The notes: generated from the letters alone by a model not told the origin. A stretch of DNA of 64,000 nt from Parabacteroides sp. FAFU027 (GCF_022808675.1 NZ_JAKZKV010000006.1:286934-350933), one strand, 5' to 3'; counted from the stretch's first letter, positions 36,397-45,574 are shown. Translations and numbers: made by a program.

Positions 36397-36480
36397 TAAC
36401 CCTTCTCTATATATATTCGGATGATTTTGCCCAATCTCATCTGATACAGCAGCCCGGTAGACGTGATGTCTGTCGGGCTG
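36395..36480 (+). repeat. Box-plus-hairpin element, copy 1
   Basis: GATAACCCTTCTCTAT (36395-36410), then 39 bp, then a hairpin AGCCCGGTAGAC/GTCTGTCGGGCT (36450-36480). Copy 2 at 36636-36722 has the identical 16-base box and nearly the same hairpin at the same distance. This copy starts at the stop codon of the DUF6377 gene. Confidence 0.75.
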
Positions 36481-36574
36481 TGCTTTCTGAATTGATTTTT
36501 CGTCTGAAACAGAATAAAAATATGTTTTACATACATGTTTCTGCAAAACCTATTTTCAGTTCCAAAAAATGCAA

Positions 36575-36725
36575 TATATTTGCAACATGAAAGTTCACCA
36601 AAGCCTTATGGGTAGCGGGATGAACGTGAAACAAAGATAACCCTTCTCTATTATAATTTCAGATATGCATATATCAATCATATCTGAATCTGTAGCCCGA
36701 TAGACGTGAGTCTGTCGGGCTATGT
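36575..36725 (+). ncRNA. Candidate small RNA with box-plus-hairpin element, copy 2
   Basis: A TATATTTG promoter box (36575-36582) would start a transcript near 36588. It would contain a GTTCA/TGAAC stem (36591-36616), GGGT/ACCC possible pairing, the box GATAACCCTTCTCTAT (36636-36651), a TCAGATATG/CATATCTGA stem, and the hairpin TAGCCCGATAGAC/GTCTGTCGGGCTA (36693-36722). A 17-codon ORF (36587-36640, MKVHQSLMGSGMNVKQR) ends inside the box, but its ATG falls at the expected transcription start, so an RNA function seems likelier. No known RNA family recognised. Confidence 0.4.
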
Positions 36726-36834
36726 GTTTATATGGATTTGTTGATACAGTAATAGCTCATCTGTAAAAGAAACCTGAAAATTTGACATGTGCATATACAT
36801 ATTACCAGTTGCGAACATCAGACGTCCAATGCAA

Positions 36835-37641
36835 TTACCCCACACCCAATATCTGTGCACATCCCACTACTTTATCCGGTTGTATCTCACCGCTTATCCC
36901 TGGTGTGGCAAATTCTATCCCGATTCCCAATACAAAACTGGTGTGATTGTCTATGATGGTGTTCTTATTCATTGGTGCTGCCAATGTTAGCGACTGGGCA
37001 TCAATCTCCTGCTTCATCGAAAGCCAATCTGTCGTTTTAACGGTGGTAAATTCCGGTAGAGAGTTGTTTACCGGTAGATATTGATCTTCGGACAATGCAT
37101 AATCCGATGCCGTTCCTAATGTAACCACAAATCGAAAAACTGTTCCTGCATTACTCCACCCCTTGATATGACATACCGGTGTGATTTCTCCGATATTGAC
37201 CTGTGCCAATTTGCTATCCCGGTTAATCTCCCATGAAAGTTCTGATAGTACCGTATTGCGGAAAGAGTGTTCCCGGTTAAGCTGGAATCCGGTGCATAGA
37301 TTTCGATTAGCAGATGGTAACAAGGATCTTTTTCCCGGAACGGACTCGATGTCTGACTTCTGTATTTTCTTGGCAAGGGCTGACAATTGACCGCAAAAGT
37401 TGTAATCCGACAATCCGGTGATTGGTTTTATTGATCTCCGGATAGCTCCGGCCAGTTGAGTGACGCCCCGCCACTCGTTGTTGTTTTGTCGTACGACCTT
37501 GCAGCTCTCCAGCGTCTCAATTTGCTCCCGGGTGGCACCTCCCTTTACCCGAATAATCAGTTCGTCACATCCTTTCATTTTGTAGATAGACATTCCACCG
37601 ATATTCCCTGTCATTTGCAGGACTCCTTTTAATTTTGCCAA
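36835..37641 (-). CDS. Paralogous protein of unknown function A
   Basis: 268 residues, no signal peptide or membrane helix. It begins LKGVLQMTGNIGGMSIYKMKG, continues with a NEWRGVTQLAGAIRRSIKPI segment and ends with an FVLGIGIEFATPG stretch. It is a clear paralogue of the protein at 38199-38987, encoded head to head. The frame starts with TTG at 37641 and no upstream ATG gives a longer sensible start. Small proteins of this kind occur in several Bacteroidetes but I know of no function. Compare the odd start of the partner. Confidence 0.65.
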   Translation of the reverse strand: MAKLKGVLQMTGNIGGMSIYKMKGCDELIIRVKGGATREQIETLESCKVVRQNNNEWRGVTQLAGAIRRSIKPITGLSDYNFCGQLSALAKKIQKSDIESVPGKRSLLPSANRNLCTGFQLNREHSFRNTVLSELSWEINRDSKLAQVNIGEITPVCHIKGWSNAGTVFRFVVTLGTASDYALSEDQYLPVNNSLPEFTTVKTTDWLSMKQEIDAQSLTLAAPMNKNTIIDNHTSFVLGIGIEFATPGISGEIQPDKVVGCAQILGVG

Positions 37642-37887
37642 ATTCTGAATTTTTATCGTTTTCGGTTACAATGCAAAATTACCGGGTATTCATCTGGTAG
37701 TCAAATGATTCTAAATGCCAAATAAGACCAATAGAGTTCATCAGAGCACAATGTTATTTCAAGGCAAAGATTTCTCTGGGAGATCAGCTCTGGTTCGGTA
37801 CATATTCGGTAGTAATCCGATACTCATGGGTGGGTCATTGGTGTTTCTGATGAATAACAGACAGGGAATAGCGGGGGAATTGCCGGG

Positions 37888-37919
37888 GATATTCCCTACC
37901 TATATAGATAGGGGATATC
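37888..37919. repeat. 32-bp near-perfect palindrome
   Basis: GATATTCCCTACCTAT facing ATAGATAGGGGATATC: 15 of 16 pairs, counting one G-T. It is in the spacer between the two paralogous genes, within G-rich DNA (GGGG occurs repeatedly at 37863-37950). Confidence 0.6.
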
Positions 37920-38018
37920 CTGGGGTTACCTTGCCTATACCTGGGGAAATGAAAACCTTGGAGGTTTTTAACGTTAAATGAAGTTATATTCGCCTCAATT
38001 ACTTCTTTTCCCACGTCC

Positions 38019-38082
38019 ATTTAAGCCCAATAAGACACAATAGAGGCCAATAACGCCTCTTATCCTAATGGGCTTAAATGAG
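38019..38082. repeat. Long imperfect hairpin before the paralogue B gene
   Basis: ATTTAAGCCCAATAAG and CTAATGGGCTTAAAT are inverted, with an inner AGAGGC/GCCTCT stem. CCAATAA-like motifs repeat on both sides, and AATAAGACCAATAGAG at 37720 is similar to AATAAGACACAATAGAG here. No gene in 37642-38182. Confidence 0.55.
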
Positions 38083-38198
38083 CTTTATTGGTCTTTATAT
38101 CCGATTGTTGACCAGGCGGATAACTTGTAGTTTTGCATTGTAATCAGAAACATTTTATTCATTAATTAATCGATTTACAATCATGGCAAGACAACACT

Positions 38199-38987
38199 AT
38201 GCTAAAGTACCGTGGCTCGTTAGACGGGATTCGGCACTACAAAATTAAGGGAAAAGAAGGCAGCTTTGCCGTGTATGTAACTCCGGTCAGCGCTGACCGT
38301 ATCAAGAAGGGTGCGGAGTTTGCCCGGACGAGGGAGAACATGAATGAGTTTGGCGCATGCGGTCGGATTACGGCATCGTTCCGGATGGGGATTGCACCGT
38401 TGCTTACCCAGATGGCCGATGACACCATGAGCGCCCGTGCAGTGAAGCTGATGAAGAAGATCAACCTCGAAGATCTCTCGGAAGCGCGTGGGTACCGAGC
38501 CATTCTGGTCAGTAAAAAAGGGGAGATGCTGATTCGCTTTCCTTACAGGGAGAGCCTGCAACTCCGGGATGTGTTACGCGCGCCCTATAGTATGACACAT
38601 ACCGAAAGTAAGGAGAGTGCCACTTTCCATATCGAACCGTTTGTGCCGGCAAAGGTGCTGACCTATCCATCCGGAGCGACCCATTTTCGGTTTATCCAGA
38701 TACTTTCAGTACTCTCAGACTTTGCATACAATGCCGTAACGGAGCAGTATGAGCCGGTAGAAGCGGTGCTGAATGAGAAGTCGGTCATTACCTACTCTGA
38801 TTATTTTCCGGTAAGTGATGATGTAGCGCAGGTCCTGTCGCTAACTTCCACGCTTACCAATGTGGAGGGGTTGGCTACAGCACAGGTTGCCTGTATTCAG
38901 TCGGTTGGGATCGAGTTTGTGCAGCAGGTGGGGGAGAGGTATGTCTCTTTTACGAAAGATGCCCTTATGGTGGGAGATGTATTTTGA
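38199..38987 (+). CDS. Paralogous protein of unknown function B
   Basis: 262 residues, soluble. It aligns with protein A along its length: GIRHYKIKG with the YKMKG segment, RENMNEFGACGRITASFRMGIAPLL with NEWRGVTQLAGAIRRSIKPI, and SVGIEFVQQVG with GIGIEFATPG. The ATG used is 38199, but an out-of-frame ATG at 38183 opens MARQH, which matches the N-terminus expected by comparison with A (MAKLKG). A 1-base shift near 38195 would join them, so the true N-terminus may be frameshifted. Followed by a terminator hairpin (39017-39050). Function unknown. Confidence 0.65.
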   Translation: MLKYRGSLDGIRHYKIKGKEGSFAVYVTPVSADRIKKGAEFARTRENMNEFGACGRITASFRMGIAPLLTQMADDTMSARAVKLMKKINLEDLSEARGYRAILVSKKGEMLIRFPYRESLQLRDVLRAPYSMTHTESKESATFHIEPFVPAKVLTYPSGATHFRFIQILSVLSDFAYNAVTEQYEPVEAVLNEKSVITYSDYFPVSDDVAQVLSLTSTLTNVEGLATAQVACIQSVGIEFVQQVGERYVSFTKDALMVGDVF

Positions 38988-39013
38988 GGTTAATCCAGAC
39001 TCCACAAAAGAAA

Positions 39014-39052
39014 GAGTTGTTTCGGCTTAGGCCGGGGCAGCTCTTTTCAAAT
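39014..39052 (+). terminator. Terminator after paralogue B
   Basis: AAAGAGTTGTTTCGGC and GCCGGGGCAGCTCTTT pair with some G-T wobbles, followed by TTC. Confidence 0.55.
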
Positions 39053-39109
39053 CCCATTAAATAGGGTTTGGTTGTAATTGATCTGTTACAAATTATTTTA
39101 TTGATTCAT

Positions 39110-40102
39110 TCAATCTACAATCGCTCCTACTAACTCATTGATCTGAATTCCTTTCAAATAGCAATCCGTAGAAAACTGATGCAACCGCTCCCTGATATCT
39201 TCCCGGGTGTATTTTACACCTAGCAGAGCGCTCTCAACGGATGAAAGACCACTATTGTTCAGCGCAAAAGCACCGTCAAAGTAGATATTCTCGATTACGG
39301 AGTTTTTAATATCCGCGCAGACGAGAAGCTCTCCTGTTGCAAATACGGTTTTACGTTTAATGGTATATTTAGGAGAGTGCCCAAAGTTCCACTCCCAGGA
39401 ACTGAATTTTTCGGTACTGATTTTAGCCACCTCGGCCAGTTCATCGTCACTGAACAGATATTCTTCCATATCAGGAAACCGGAGTTTCATCTGATGCAAA
39501 ATGCAATCGGTAAATTCCTCTATCGTGATCTTTTCAGCCAAATGCGGGTATATGTTGTCAACGGAACTACGCACCGATTTGACCCCTCTGGATATGAACT
39601 CGTCTTTCGGGATTTCCAATGCTCTGGACAATGCGCTCAGTTCGCTATTGAACAACAGGCAACCGTGGTGCATGATACGCCCCCGGATATAAGCCTGTGC
39701 ATGGCCACTTATTTTTTTTTCATTAATCAGAATATCGTTACGGTTTGATAAACAGACTTTCACTCCCAACGATTCCAATGCTTCTATGACAGGGCCGGCA
39801 AAAGATTTGAAATCAAATTCAGAACCTTTATCCTCATTGGAGATGATTGTGTAATTCAGATTGTTGCGATCATGATACACGGCTCCACCGCCCGAAATAC
39901 GCCGGACAACATGGATCCCATTTTCCCTTACGTATGACATATTTATCTCTTCGAGTGTATTCTGGAATTTGCCCAATATGATGGAAGGCTCATTTCTCCA
40001 GAGCATAAGCACTTTGTCGTGATGACGAAGTGTCCTGAAGCAATATTCTTCTAAGGCAATGTTGAACTGTGGTTTGAATGATTTGCTAATCACATAGATC
40101 AT
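39110..40102 (-). CDS. lplA: Lipoate-protein ligase A
   Basis: Attaches lipoate to lipoyl domains. 330 residues with RRISGGGAVYHD (lipoate/ATP site) near residue 65 and NDILINEKKISGHAQ, plus a C-terminal accessory domain of about 85 residues. It lies directly behind the dehydrogenase genes, separated from the E3 gene by a terminator, and most likely serves that complex. The active-site Lys is in EKKISG. Confidence 0.93.
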   Translation of the reverse strand: MIYVISKSFKPQFNIALEEYCFRTLRHHDKVLMLWRNEPSIILGKFQNTLEEINMSYVRENGIHVVRRISGGGAVYHDRNNLNYTIISNEDKGSEFDFKSFAGPVIEALESLGVKVCLSNRNDILINEKKISGHAQAYIRGRIMHHGCLLFNSELSALSRALEIPKDEFISRGVKSVRSSVDNIYPHLAEKITIEEFTDCILHQMKLRFPDMEEYLFSDDELAEVAKISTEKFSSWEWNFGHSPKYTIKRKTVFATGELLVCADIKNSVIENIYFDGAFALNNSGLSSVESALLGVKYTREDIRERLHQFSTDCYLKGIQINELVGAIVD

Positions 40103-40160
40103 AGTATTCCTGTTGAATAATGGCCGGGATATTTTCCGGTTTAGTAAGTAGTGTAGTTGT

Positions 40161-40199
40161 AAAAAAGCTGTTTTACGACAATTCGAAAACAGCTTTTTT
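40161..40199 (-). terminator. Terminator between the E3 gene and lplA
   Basis: AAAAAAGCTGTTTT and AAAACAGCTTTTTT are perfectly inverted, with T-runs on both strands. Transcription of lplA probably needs read-through or its own promoter. Confidence 0.8.
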
Positions 40200-40217
40200 A
40201 CTTATCAGATCATCTGA

Positions 40218-41927
40218 TTACTTTTTCTTTTTCGGAATATGGATGGCTTCGCCCAATACATCGGCACATGCTTCATATAGCGCTTCAGAGTAAGTCGGAT
40301 GCCCATAAATGGTTTTGATCACTTCGTCAACGGTGATTTCCAGTTCCATTAGAGAAGCAGCCTGGTTGATCATTTCGGCAGCCGTAGGACCAACGATATG
40401 TACTCCCAGGATCTCACCGTATTTGTTGTCGGCAATCACTTTTACGAATCCGACCGTTTCACTCGAAGCCATGGCACGACCATTCGCGGCGAATTCGAAA
40501 CGTCCGACACGGATATCACACCTTTCACGGGCCTGCTCTTCCGTCAAACCAACCATTGCCACCTCAGGTGAAGTATATACTACAGATGGAGCAGACGAGA
40601 GTTTGACCGAACGGTGGTTGCCTTTCACCGCATTTTCTGCAGCCACTTCGCCCATGCGGAAAGCTACGTGAGCCAGCATCTTGATGCCGTTAATGTCACC
40701 GGGAGCGTAAATGCCTTTTACGCTGGTTTCCATGTATTTGTCCACTTTGATCTTTCCGCGTTCGGTTACAAATTCTACTTCACCGATACCCTCCAGATCA
40801 GGTACACGGCCGATGGAGAGCAGCGCTTTATCCGATTCCACTACATCTCCGCTGGCCAGCTTGATCTGCAGCTTATTGCGGCGCTCCTCGATGCCGGTAA
40901 TCGAGGCAGAAGTGATAATCGTCATTCCCTTTTTCTTCAATGTGGCGCTTAATACAGCCGACGCTTCGGCATCAATGCCCGGAATGATCCGATCCATCAT
41001 CTCCACTACGGTGATTTTACAACCGAGAGCATGGAGTGCAAGTCCCATTTCGATACCCACAACTCCTCCGCCGATCACGGTCAGTGTTTCCGGAATTTCT
41101 CTCAGCATCAGCACATCGTCGCTCGACAGTACGCGTGGATTATCAATGCCGGGGATATTGATTTTCGATACTTTAGAACCACCGGCCAGAATGATCTTAT
41201 CGGCCTTGATGATTTGCGAATCATTGACCACCACATCTTTGTTTTTATTGATTTTAGCCACACCGCGGAAAATGTCCACACCATTGCTTTTCAGCAATGT
41301 TTCTACCCCAAGGGATAGTTTTTTCACAACACCATCTTTGAATTTCAGCACTTTGTCCATATCGATGGAGTACTTCGTATTTTCCAGAATAATACCGCGT
41401 GAAGCTGCCAGCTCTATCGCTTCTATGATTTCGGCATTTTTCAGATAAGCCTTGGTCGGGATACATCCCCAGTTCAGGCAGGTACCTCCGTATGCTCCTT
41501 TTTCTATAATCGCAACTTTAGCGCCCAGCTGTGCCGCACGAATAGCCGCAAAATAGCCGGCAGGACCTCCGCCGATTACAACCACATGATAACTGTCTTC
41601 CAGACGGATCAATGGTTTGTCACCGGTTTGAGGTTGTTCTACAGGAGCATCTTCAGTCTTTTCCTCAGGTTGATTATCCGGAGATTCTCCCTGTTCTCCG
41701 ATATATGCGATTACTTCCGCCACAGGTACCGTCTCTCCCTCCCTGTGAAGGATTTTGATCAGATATCCTGAAACTTCCGCTTCAATCTCCATGCTGGTTT
41801 TGTCGGTCATGATTTCGAGAATGATCTCACCCTCTTCCACCTTGTCACCTTCCTGCTTTAGCCATTTCACAATTTGCCCTTCGGTCATATCAATACCGGC
41901 TTTGGGCATGATTATTTCATAAGCCAT
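40218..41927 (-). CDS. Dihydrolipoyl dehydrogenase (E3) with an N-terminal lipoyl domain
   Basis: 569 residues from the ATG at 41927 (frame to 41984). Residues 1-76 are a lipoyl domain with the lipoyl-lysine Lys43 in TDKTSMEIEA, followed by a Pro/Glu-rich linker (about 76-105). Then comes a full E3 flavoprotein: FAD motif GGGPAGYFAAI, redox disulfide GGTCLNWGCIPTK, NAD motif GGGVVGIEMG, and the C-terminal His-Glu pair in GHPTYSEALYEA. It is the only lipoyl domain in the four-gene complex, because the E2 gene next to it has none. Similar E3 fusions are known, but not with an E2 lacking its own lipoyl domain in my recall. Confidence 0.95.
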   Translation of the reverse strand: MAYEIIMPKAGIDMTEGQIVKWLKQEGDKVEEGEIILEIMTDKTSMEIEAEVSGYLIKILHREGETVPVAEVIAYIGEQGESPDNQPEEKTEDAPVEQPQTGDKPLIRLEDSYHVVVIGGGPAGYFAAIRAAQLGAKVAIIEKGAYGGTCLNWGCIPTKAYLKNAEIIEAIELAASRGIILENTKYSIDMDKVLKFKDGVVKKLSLGVETLLKSNGVDIFRGVAKINKNKDVVVNDSQIIKADKIILAGGSKVSKINIPGIDNPRVLSSDDVLMLREIPETLTVIGGGVVGIEMGLALHALGCKITVVEMMDRIIPGIDAEASAVLSATLKKKGMTIITSASITGIEERRNKLQIKLASGDVVESDKALLSIGRVPDLEGIGEVEFVTERGKIKVDKYMETSVKGIYAPGDINGIKMLAHVAFRMGEVAAENAVKGNHRSVKLSSAPSVVYTSPEVAMVGLTEEQARERCDIRVGRFEFAANGRAMASSETVGFVKVIADNKYGEILGVHIVGPTAAEMINQAASLMELEITVDEVIKTIYGHPTYSEALYEACADVLGEAIHIPKKKK

Positions 41928-41990
41928 ATTCTTGTTTCTTAATGTAAATCCTGAAATTAGTATTTGTGAATCAGACAACACCAACCATTT

Positions 41991-43082
41991 TCAGATCAGC
42001 AATGTTATGGGGTTTTCGATCAGTGCTTTCAGTTCTGTCATAAATCTGGCAGCGCCCAATCCGTCAATTAGCCGGTGATCGCTGGTCAGGCTCATGCTCA
42101 TCATGGGCCGTATCACGATTTCATCATTTACCACCACAGGCTTTTTCACGGTAGATGACACACTGAGAATGGCGGCATTCGGCTGATTGATGATTGCCGT
42201 AAAATGACTCACGCCATACATTCCCAGGTTACTGATGGTGAAGGTGCTGCCCGATTGCTCATCCGGCAGCACTTTTCGGGCAAGCGTGCGTTCTGTGAGG
42301 TCTTTCATTGCCACCACCAGCTCGCTGAGCGACATTTTCTCTGCATTTTTCACAACCGGTACCATTAATCCTTCCTCTAATCCGACTGCAATACCCAGAT
42401 TTACATAATTATGGAATATGATCTGATTGCCATCGGCAGAAAGGCTCGAATTGATATACTTGTGTTTCATCAGGGTTTTCACCACGGCCATCGAAAGTAA
42501 ATCGGTAACGGTTACTTTCTTGCCGGTCTTTTCTTTGACCGGATCCATCAGCTTAGCACGCAAAGCATTCATTTCGGTCATGTCCACTTCCCAGGTCTGG
42601 ATAAAGGTAGGTGCACCGAAGTAACTTTCCGACATACGCCGGCCGATCACTTTGCGCATCATGCTCATCGGTATGACTTCTGTGTCGCCTTGTTCTGCCG
42701 GTATGGTCGGAACCGATTCTGCTTCATTCCTGACAGAAGGGGTCGTTGCTTTTAGAGAAGCTGCTGCGGGCAGCCCGTATAATTCGTCGCGGTCAAAGAT
42801 GGCTTTAATAGCAGGATCGGGAATCAGATTCAACACATCCTCCTTCATCACTTTTCCGTTGTGGCCCGAGCCGGTCACCCCATTCAGATCGATATGATGC
42901 ACTTCTGCTATCCGATAGGCCAACGGTGTAATATGAATCTTTTTCTCGTAGTTGAAGCCGGCCACATCATCCTTGTGAATCCGGCCTTTGGCGCCGGTTC
43001 CTACCACATGAAACAGGTCAACCCCCAACCGTTTAGCCAAGGCCCGGGCTGCAGGAGTTGCTCTTAATTTCGTACTTTTCAT
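41991..43082 (-). CDS. 2-oxo acid dehydrogenase E2 without a lipoyl domain
   Basis: 363 residues from the ATG at 43082; a GTG two codons upstream is possible. The chain starts directly with an E3/E1-binding domain (ATPAARALAKRLG, GTGAKGRIHKDDV), then a second such domain (ITPLAYRIAEVHHID, GSGHNGKVMKEDV), a linker, and the catalytic acyltransferase core with DHRLIDG near residue 344. No lipoyl domain precedes it: the E1 beta gene ends 14 bp upstream. Two binding domains and no swinging arm is unusual; the arm must come from the E3 fusion encoded next. Confidence 0.93.
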   Translation of the reverse strand: MKSTKLRATPAARALAKRLGVDLFHVVGTGAKGRIHKDDVAGFNYEKKIHITPLAYRIAEVHHIDLNGVTGSGHNGKVMKEDVLNLIPDPAIKAIFDRDELYGLPAAASLKATTPSVRNEAESVPTIPAEQGDTEVIPMSMMRKVIGRRMSESYFGAPTFIQTWEVDMTEMNALRAKLMDPVKEKTGKKVTVTDLLSMAVVKTLMKHKYINSSLSADGNQIIFHNYVNLGIAVGLEEGLMVPVVKNAEKMSLSELVVAMKDLTERTLARKVLPDEQSGSTFTISNLGMYGVSHFTAIINQPNAAILSVSSTVKKPVVVNDEIVIRPMMSMSLTSDHRLIDGLGAARFMTELKALIENPITLLI

Positions 43083-43096
43083 GCTCACCCTCCCTG

Positions 43097-44098
43097 TTAT
43101 CGTTTGTTCATAAGGTTAAGGATGTATTTTTTGATGCGGTCCACATTGGGAATCATAGCTGTTTCGAGACTATGGTTATAGGGAACCGGTACATCTTCGG
43201 CAGCCAGGCGCATGATCGGAGCATCTAAATAATCAAACGCTTCGCTCTCGGCTATAATGGCAGATACCTCACCGATAAAGCCGTTGGTTTTGTGTGCGTC
43301 ATTGACCAGCAATACTTTTCCGGTCTTTTTCACCGATTCCAGTACGGCCTCTTTGTCCAGGGGAATTAATGTACGCAGGTCCACCACTTCCACACTCACG
43401 CCGTCAGAGGTTTCAACCTCGTAGGCAGCCTGCAGTACACGCTCCAGCATTCGTCCGTATGTTATGACCGTTACATCTTTTCCCTCTTTCTTGATATCGG
43501 CTTTGCCCAATGGCAAAACAAATTCGGGATCGACCGGTACTTCGCCCTTTACATTGTATTGGGCTTTGTATTCCAGGAATATCACCGGATTATTATCCCG
43601 GATAGAAGCTTTCAGCAGGCCTTTTACATCCGCCGGAGTACCCGGTGCCACGACTTTCAGTCCCGGAATATGGCAAAACCACGACTCGAGCGACTGAGAG
43701 TGTTGAGCTGCAGAGCCTACACCGGATCCCGCTGCGCAACGGAAAACAACAGGTACCTGTCCTTTACCGCCAAACATATACCGGGTCTTGGCTGCCTGGT
43801 TGACAATATTATCCATCATGTATACGACGAAATCCATAAATGTGACATCAACGATGGGGCGCATACCTGTCATAGCGGCTCCAATGGCACAACCTGAAAT
43901 GGCATTTTCGGAAATGGGAGTATCCCGCACACGTTCTTTGCCGAATTCCTCAAGCATACCGACCGATGTCCCGAAATCACCACCGAAAATACCGACATCT
44001 TCACCCATCAGAAATACGTTTTCGTCTTTTCGCATTTCTTCGGACATGGCTGTTATAATTGCGTCTCTTACAGACATTAGTTTTGTTTCGTTTTTCAT
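43097..44098 (-). CDS. 2-oxo acid dehydrogenase E1, beta subunit
   Basis: 333 residues with the transketolase-like fold: MGEDVGIFGG near residue 27, VVYMMDNIVNQAAKTRY, and a C-terminal domain ending in the LAAEDVPVPYNHSLE region typical of acetoin/pyruvate dehydrogenase beta subunits. Gene order E1 alpha, E1 beta, E2, E3 shows one complex. Substrate (pyruvate, acetoin or a branched oxo acid) cannot be fixed from sequence alone. Confidence 0.93.
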   Translation of the reverse strand: MKNETKLMSVRDAIITAMSEEMRKDENVFLMGEDVGIFGGDFGTSVGMLEEFGKERVRDTPISENAISGCAIGAAMTGMRPIVDVTFMDFVVYMMDNIVNQAAKTRYMFGGKGQVPVVFRCAAGSGVGSAAQHSQSLESWFCHIPGLKVVAPGTPADVKGLLKASIRDNNPVIFLEYKAQYNVKGEVPVDPEFVLPLGKADIKKEGKDVTVITYGRMLERVLQAAYEVETSDGVSVEVVDLRTLIPLDKEAVLESVKKTGKVLLVNDAHKTNGFIGEVSAIIAESEAFDYLDAPIMRLAAEDVPVPYNHSLETAMIPNVDRIKKYILNLMNKR

Positions 44099-44198
44099 TG
44101 AAGTTGCTTTTTTATATAATGGAGCACATCAGTTAAGCGTATCTTCTTAAACCTTGAAATGTGGAATCTATAAGAATATGATCTTTTAAATCGCTTGT

Positions 44199-45164
44199 TT
44201 AGTCGGCAAATATATCTTCGAAAGCCGATTCCAGATTGGGGTCAGGACTGCTCTGAGCGAATTTTACAGATTCTTCCACCCGTTCTTTCGATTTGGCATC
44301 CAATTCATCAAGTTCGGTATCGGTTGCTATCTTGTTTTCAATCAGATATACTTTAAATTTCAGAATAGGATCTTTTTTCTTCCATTCATCCACTTCCTGT
44401 TTGGTGCGGTATTTTCCAGGATCGGAAGTGGAGTGACCATACCAGCGGTAGGTGAGACTTTCCACCAGAACGGGGCCATTGCCATCGCGAACGTATTTCA
44501 CCACTTCTTCTAACATCCTGTACACATCCAGTACATTATTGCCATCTTCGATCAGGTACCCCGGAATACCGTATGCTCCGGCTCGCAGATAGTTATACTC
44601 GACATTGATCACCGATTTGATGGGAGTGCTGATACCATATGAATTGTTGATCGTATAGAAAATAACCGGTAGTTTCCAGACAGATGCCAGGTTGACGCAT
44701 TCGTGAAAGGTTCCTTCGTTACAAGCGCCGTCGCCAAAACAGCATAACACAATATTGCCTGTCTTTTTCATCTTTTGGGTGAGGGCTGCACCGATAGCCA
44801 TTCCCATGCCACCGCCTACAATCCCGTTAGCCCCAAGATTTCCATTTTCCAGGTCGGCAATGTGCATGGATCCCCCTTTCCCCTTACAGGTTCCATTGGC
44901 TTTTCCCATGATTTCGGCCATCATGCCGTTGAGGTCTATTTCCATGGCAATGCTTTGTCCGTGTCCGCGGTGGTTTGAGGTAATCAGATCTCCTCTGCCG
45001 ATAGCAGAGATAGCTCCCACATTCGCAGCTTCTTCGCCTACTGAGAAGTGTGTCATGCCGGGAACTTGTCCCTTCTTAACCATCTGATTTACCTTATTGT
45101 CGAAATTTCGAATGTCAAGCATCAGCTTGTACATATGCAGAAGCTTTTCTTTGGTTATTGACAT
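44199..45164 (-). CDS. 2-oxo acid dehydrogenase E1, alpha subunit
   Basis: 321 residues from the ATG at 45164; the longer frame (to 45308) adds 48 residues of no family character. Thiamine pyrophosphate motif GDGACNEGTFHE to TINNSYG (GDG-x-NN), plus GKGGSMH and HRGHGQSIA. The GGSMHIADLENGNLGANGIVGGG region resembles acetoin or pyruvate E1 alpha. First gene of the complex operon on the minus strand. Confidence 0.93.
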   Translation of the reverse strand: MSITKEKLLHMYKLMLDIRNFDNKVNQMVKKGQVPGMTHFSVGEEAANVGAISAIGRGDLITSNHRGHGQSIAMEIDLNGMMAEIMGKANGTCKGKGGSMHIADLENGNLGANGIVGGGMGMAIGAALTQKMKKTGNIVLCCFGDGACNEGTFHECVNLASVWKLPVIFYTINNSYGISTPIKSVINVEYNYLRAGAYGIPGYLIEDGNNVLDVYRMLEEVVKYVRDGNGPVLVESLTYRWYGHSTSDPGKYRTKQEVDEWKKKDPILKFKVYLIENKIATDTELDELDAKSKERVEESVKFAQSSPDPNLESAFEDIFAD

Positions 45165-45574
45165 AATGTATTTGATTACCTGTGGTTGTGTATAATAATT
45201 CCAAATAAGAACGATGGCCGGAGGCGAATGTTCAGTCAGTGTCTTTCTTTTTTGAAATATAAAACTTTGATCGTGAGGCTTGGGTTTTATGCTTTTGGTT
45301 TTTAACAAACCGCTGTGAGTCAGCTAATTTTAAGATAAAAAGATAATCTGGATGCCTGGGTTTCAGAAAGGAGCAATAAGGATATAAGAAGATTGAATCT
45401 GGATGAAGATTATAAGAAGCAGAAGCTGCTTCCTATCATTATTGGACGGTATTTTATCCACAGCTTCTTTGTTCTCTGTAGCCAACCTTCCGGGTGGTAT
45501 CGCATCACAAAGCGATTAAAAAGAAAAGCGGTTGTGGAAATATGAACTTTACCCCAAAAGTTAGGCTATAAAAT

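Noticed and set aside
36587..36640. Leader peptide of an amino-acid attenuator (17 codons)
   Set aside because: The ATG lies at the expected transcription start, no run of one amino acid is present, and no biosynthetic gene follows.
40711..41448. 245-codon ORF antisense to the E3 gene
   Set aside because: It lies fully within a strongly supported gene and has the low-complexity Ser/Ile-rich look of a shadow frame.
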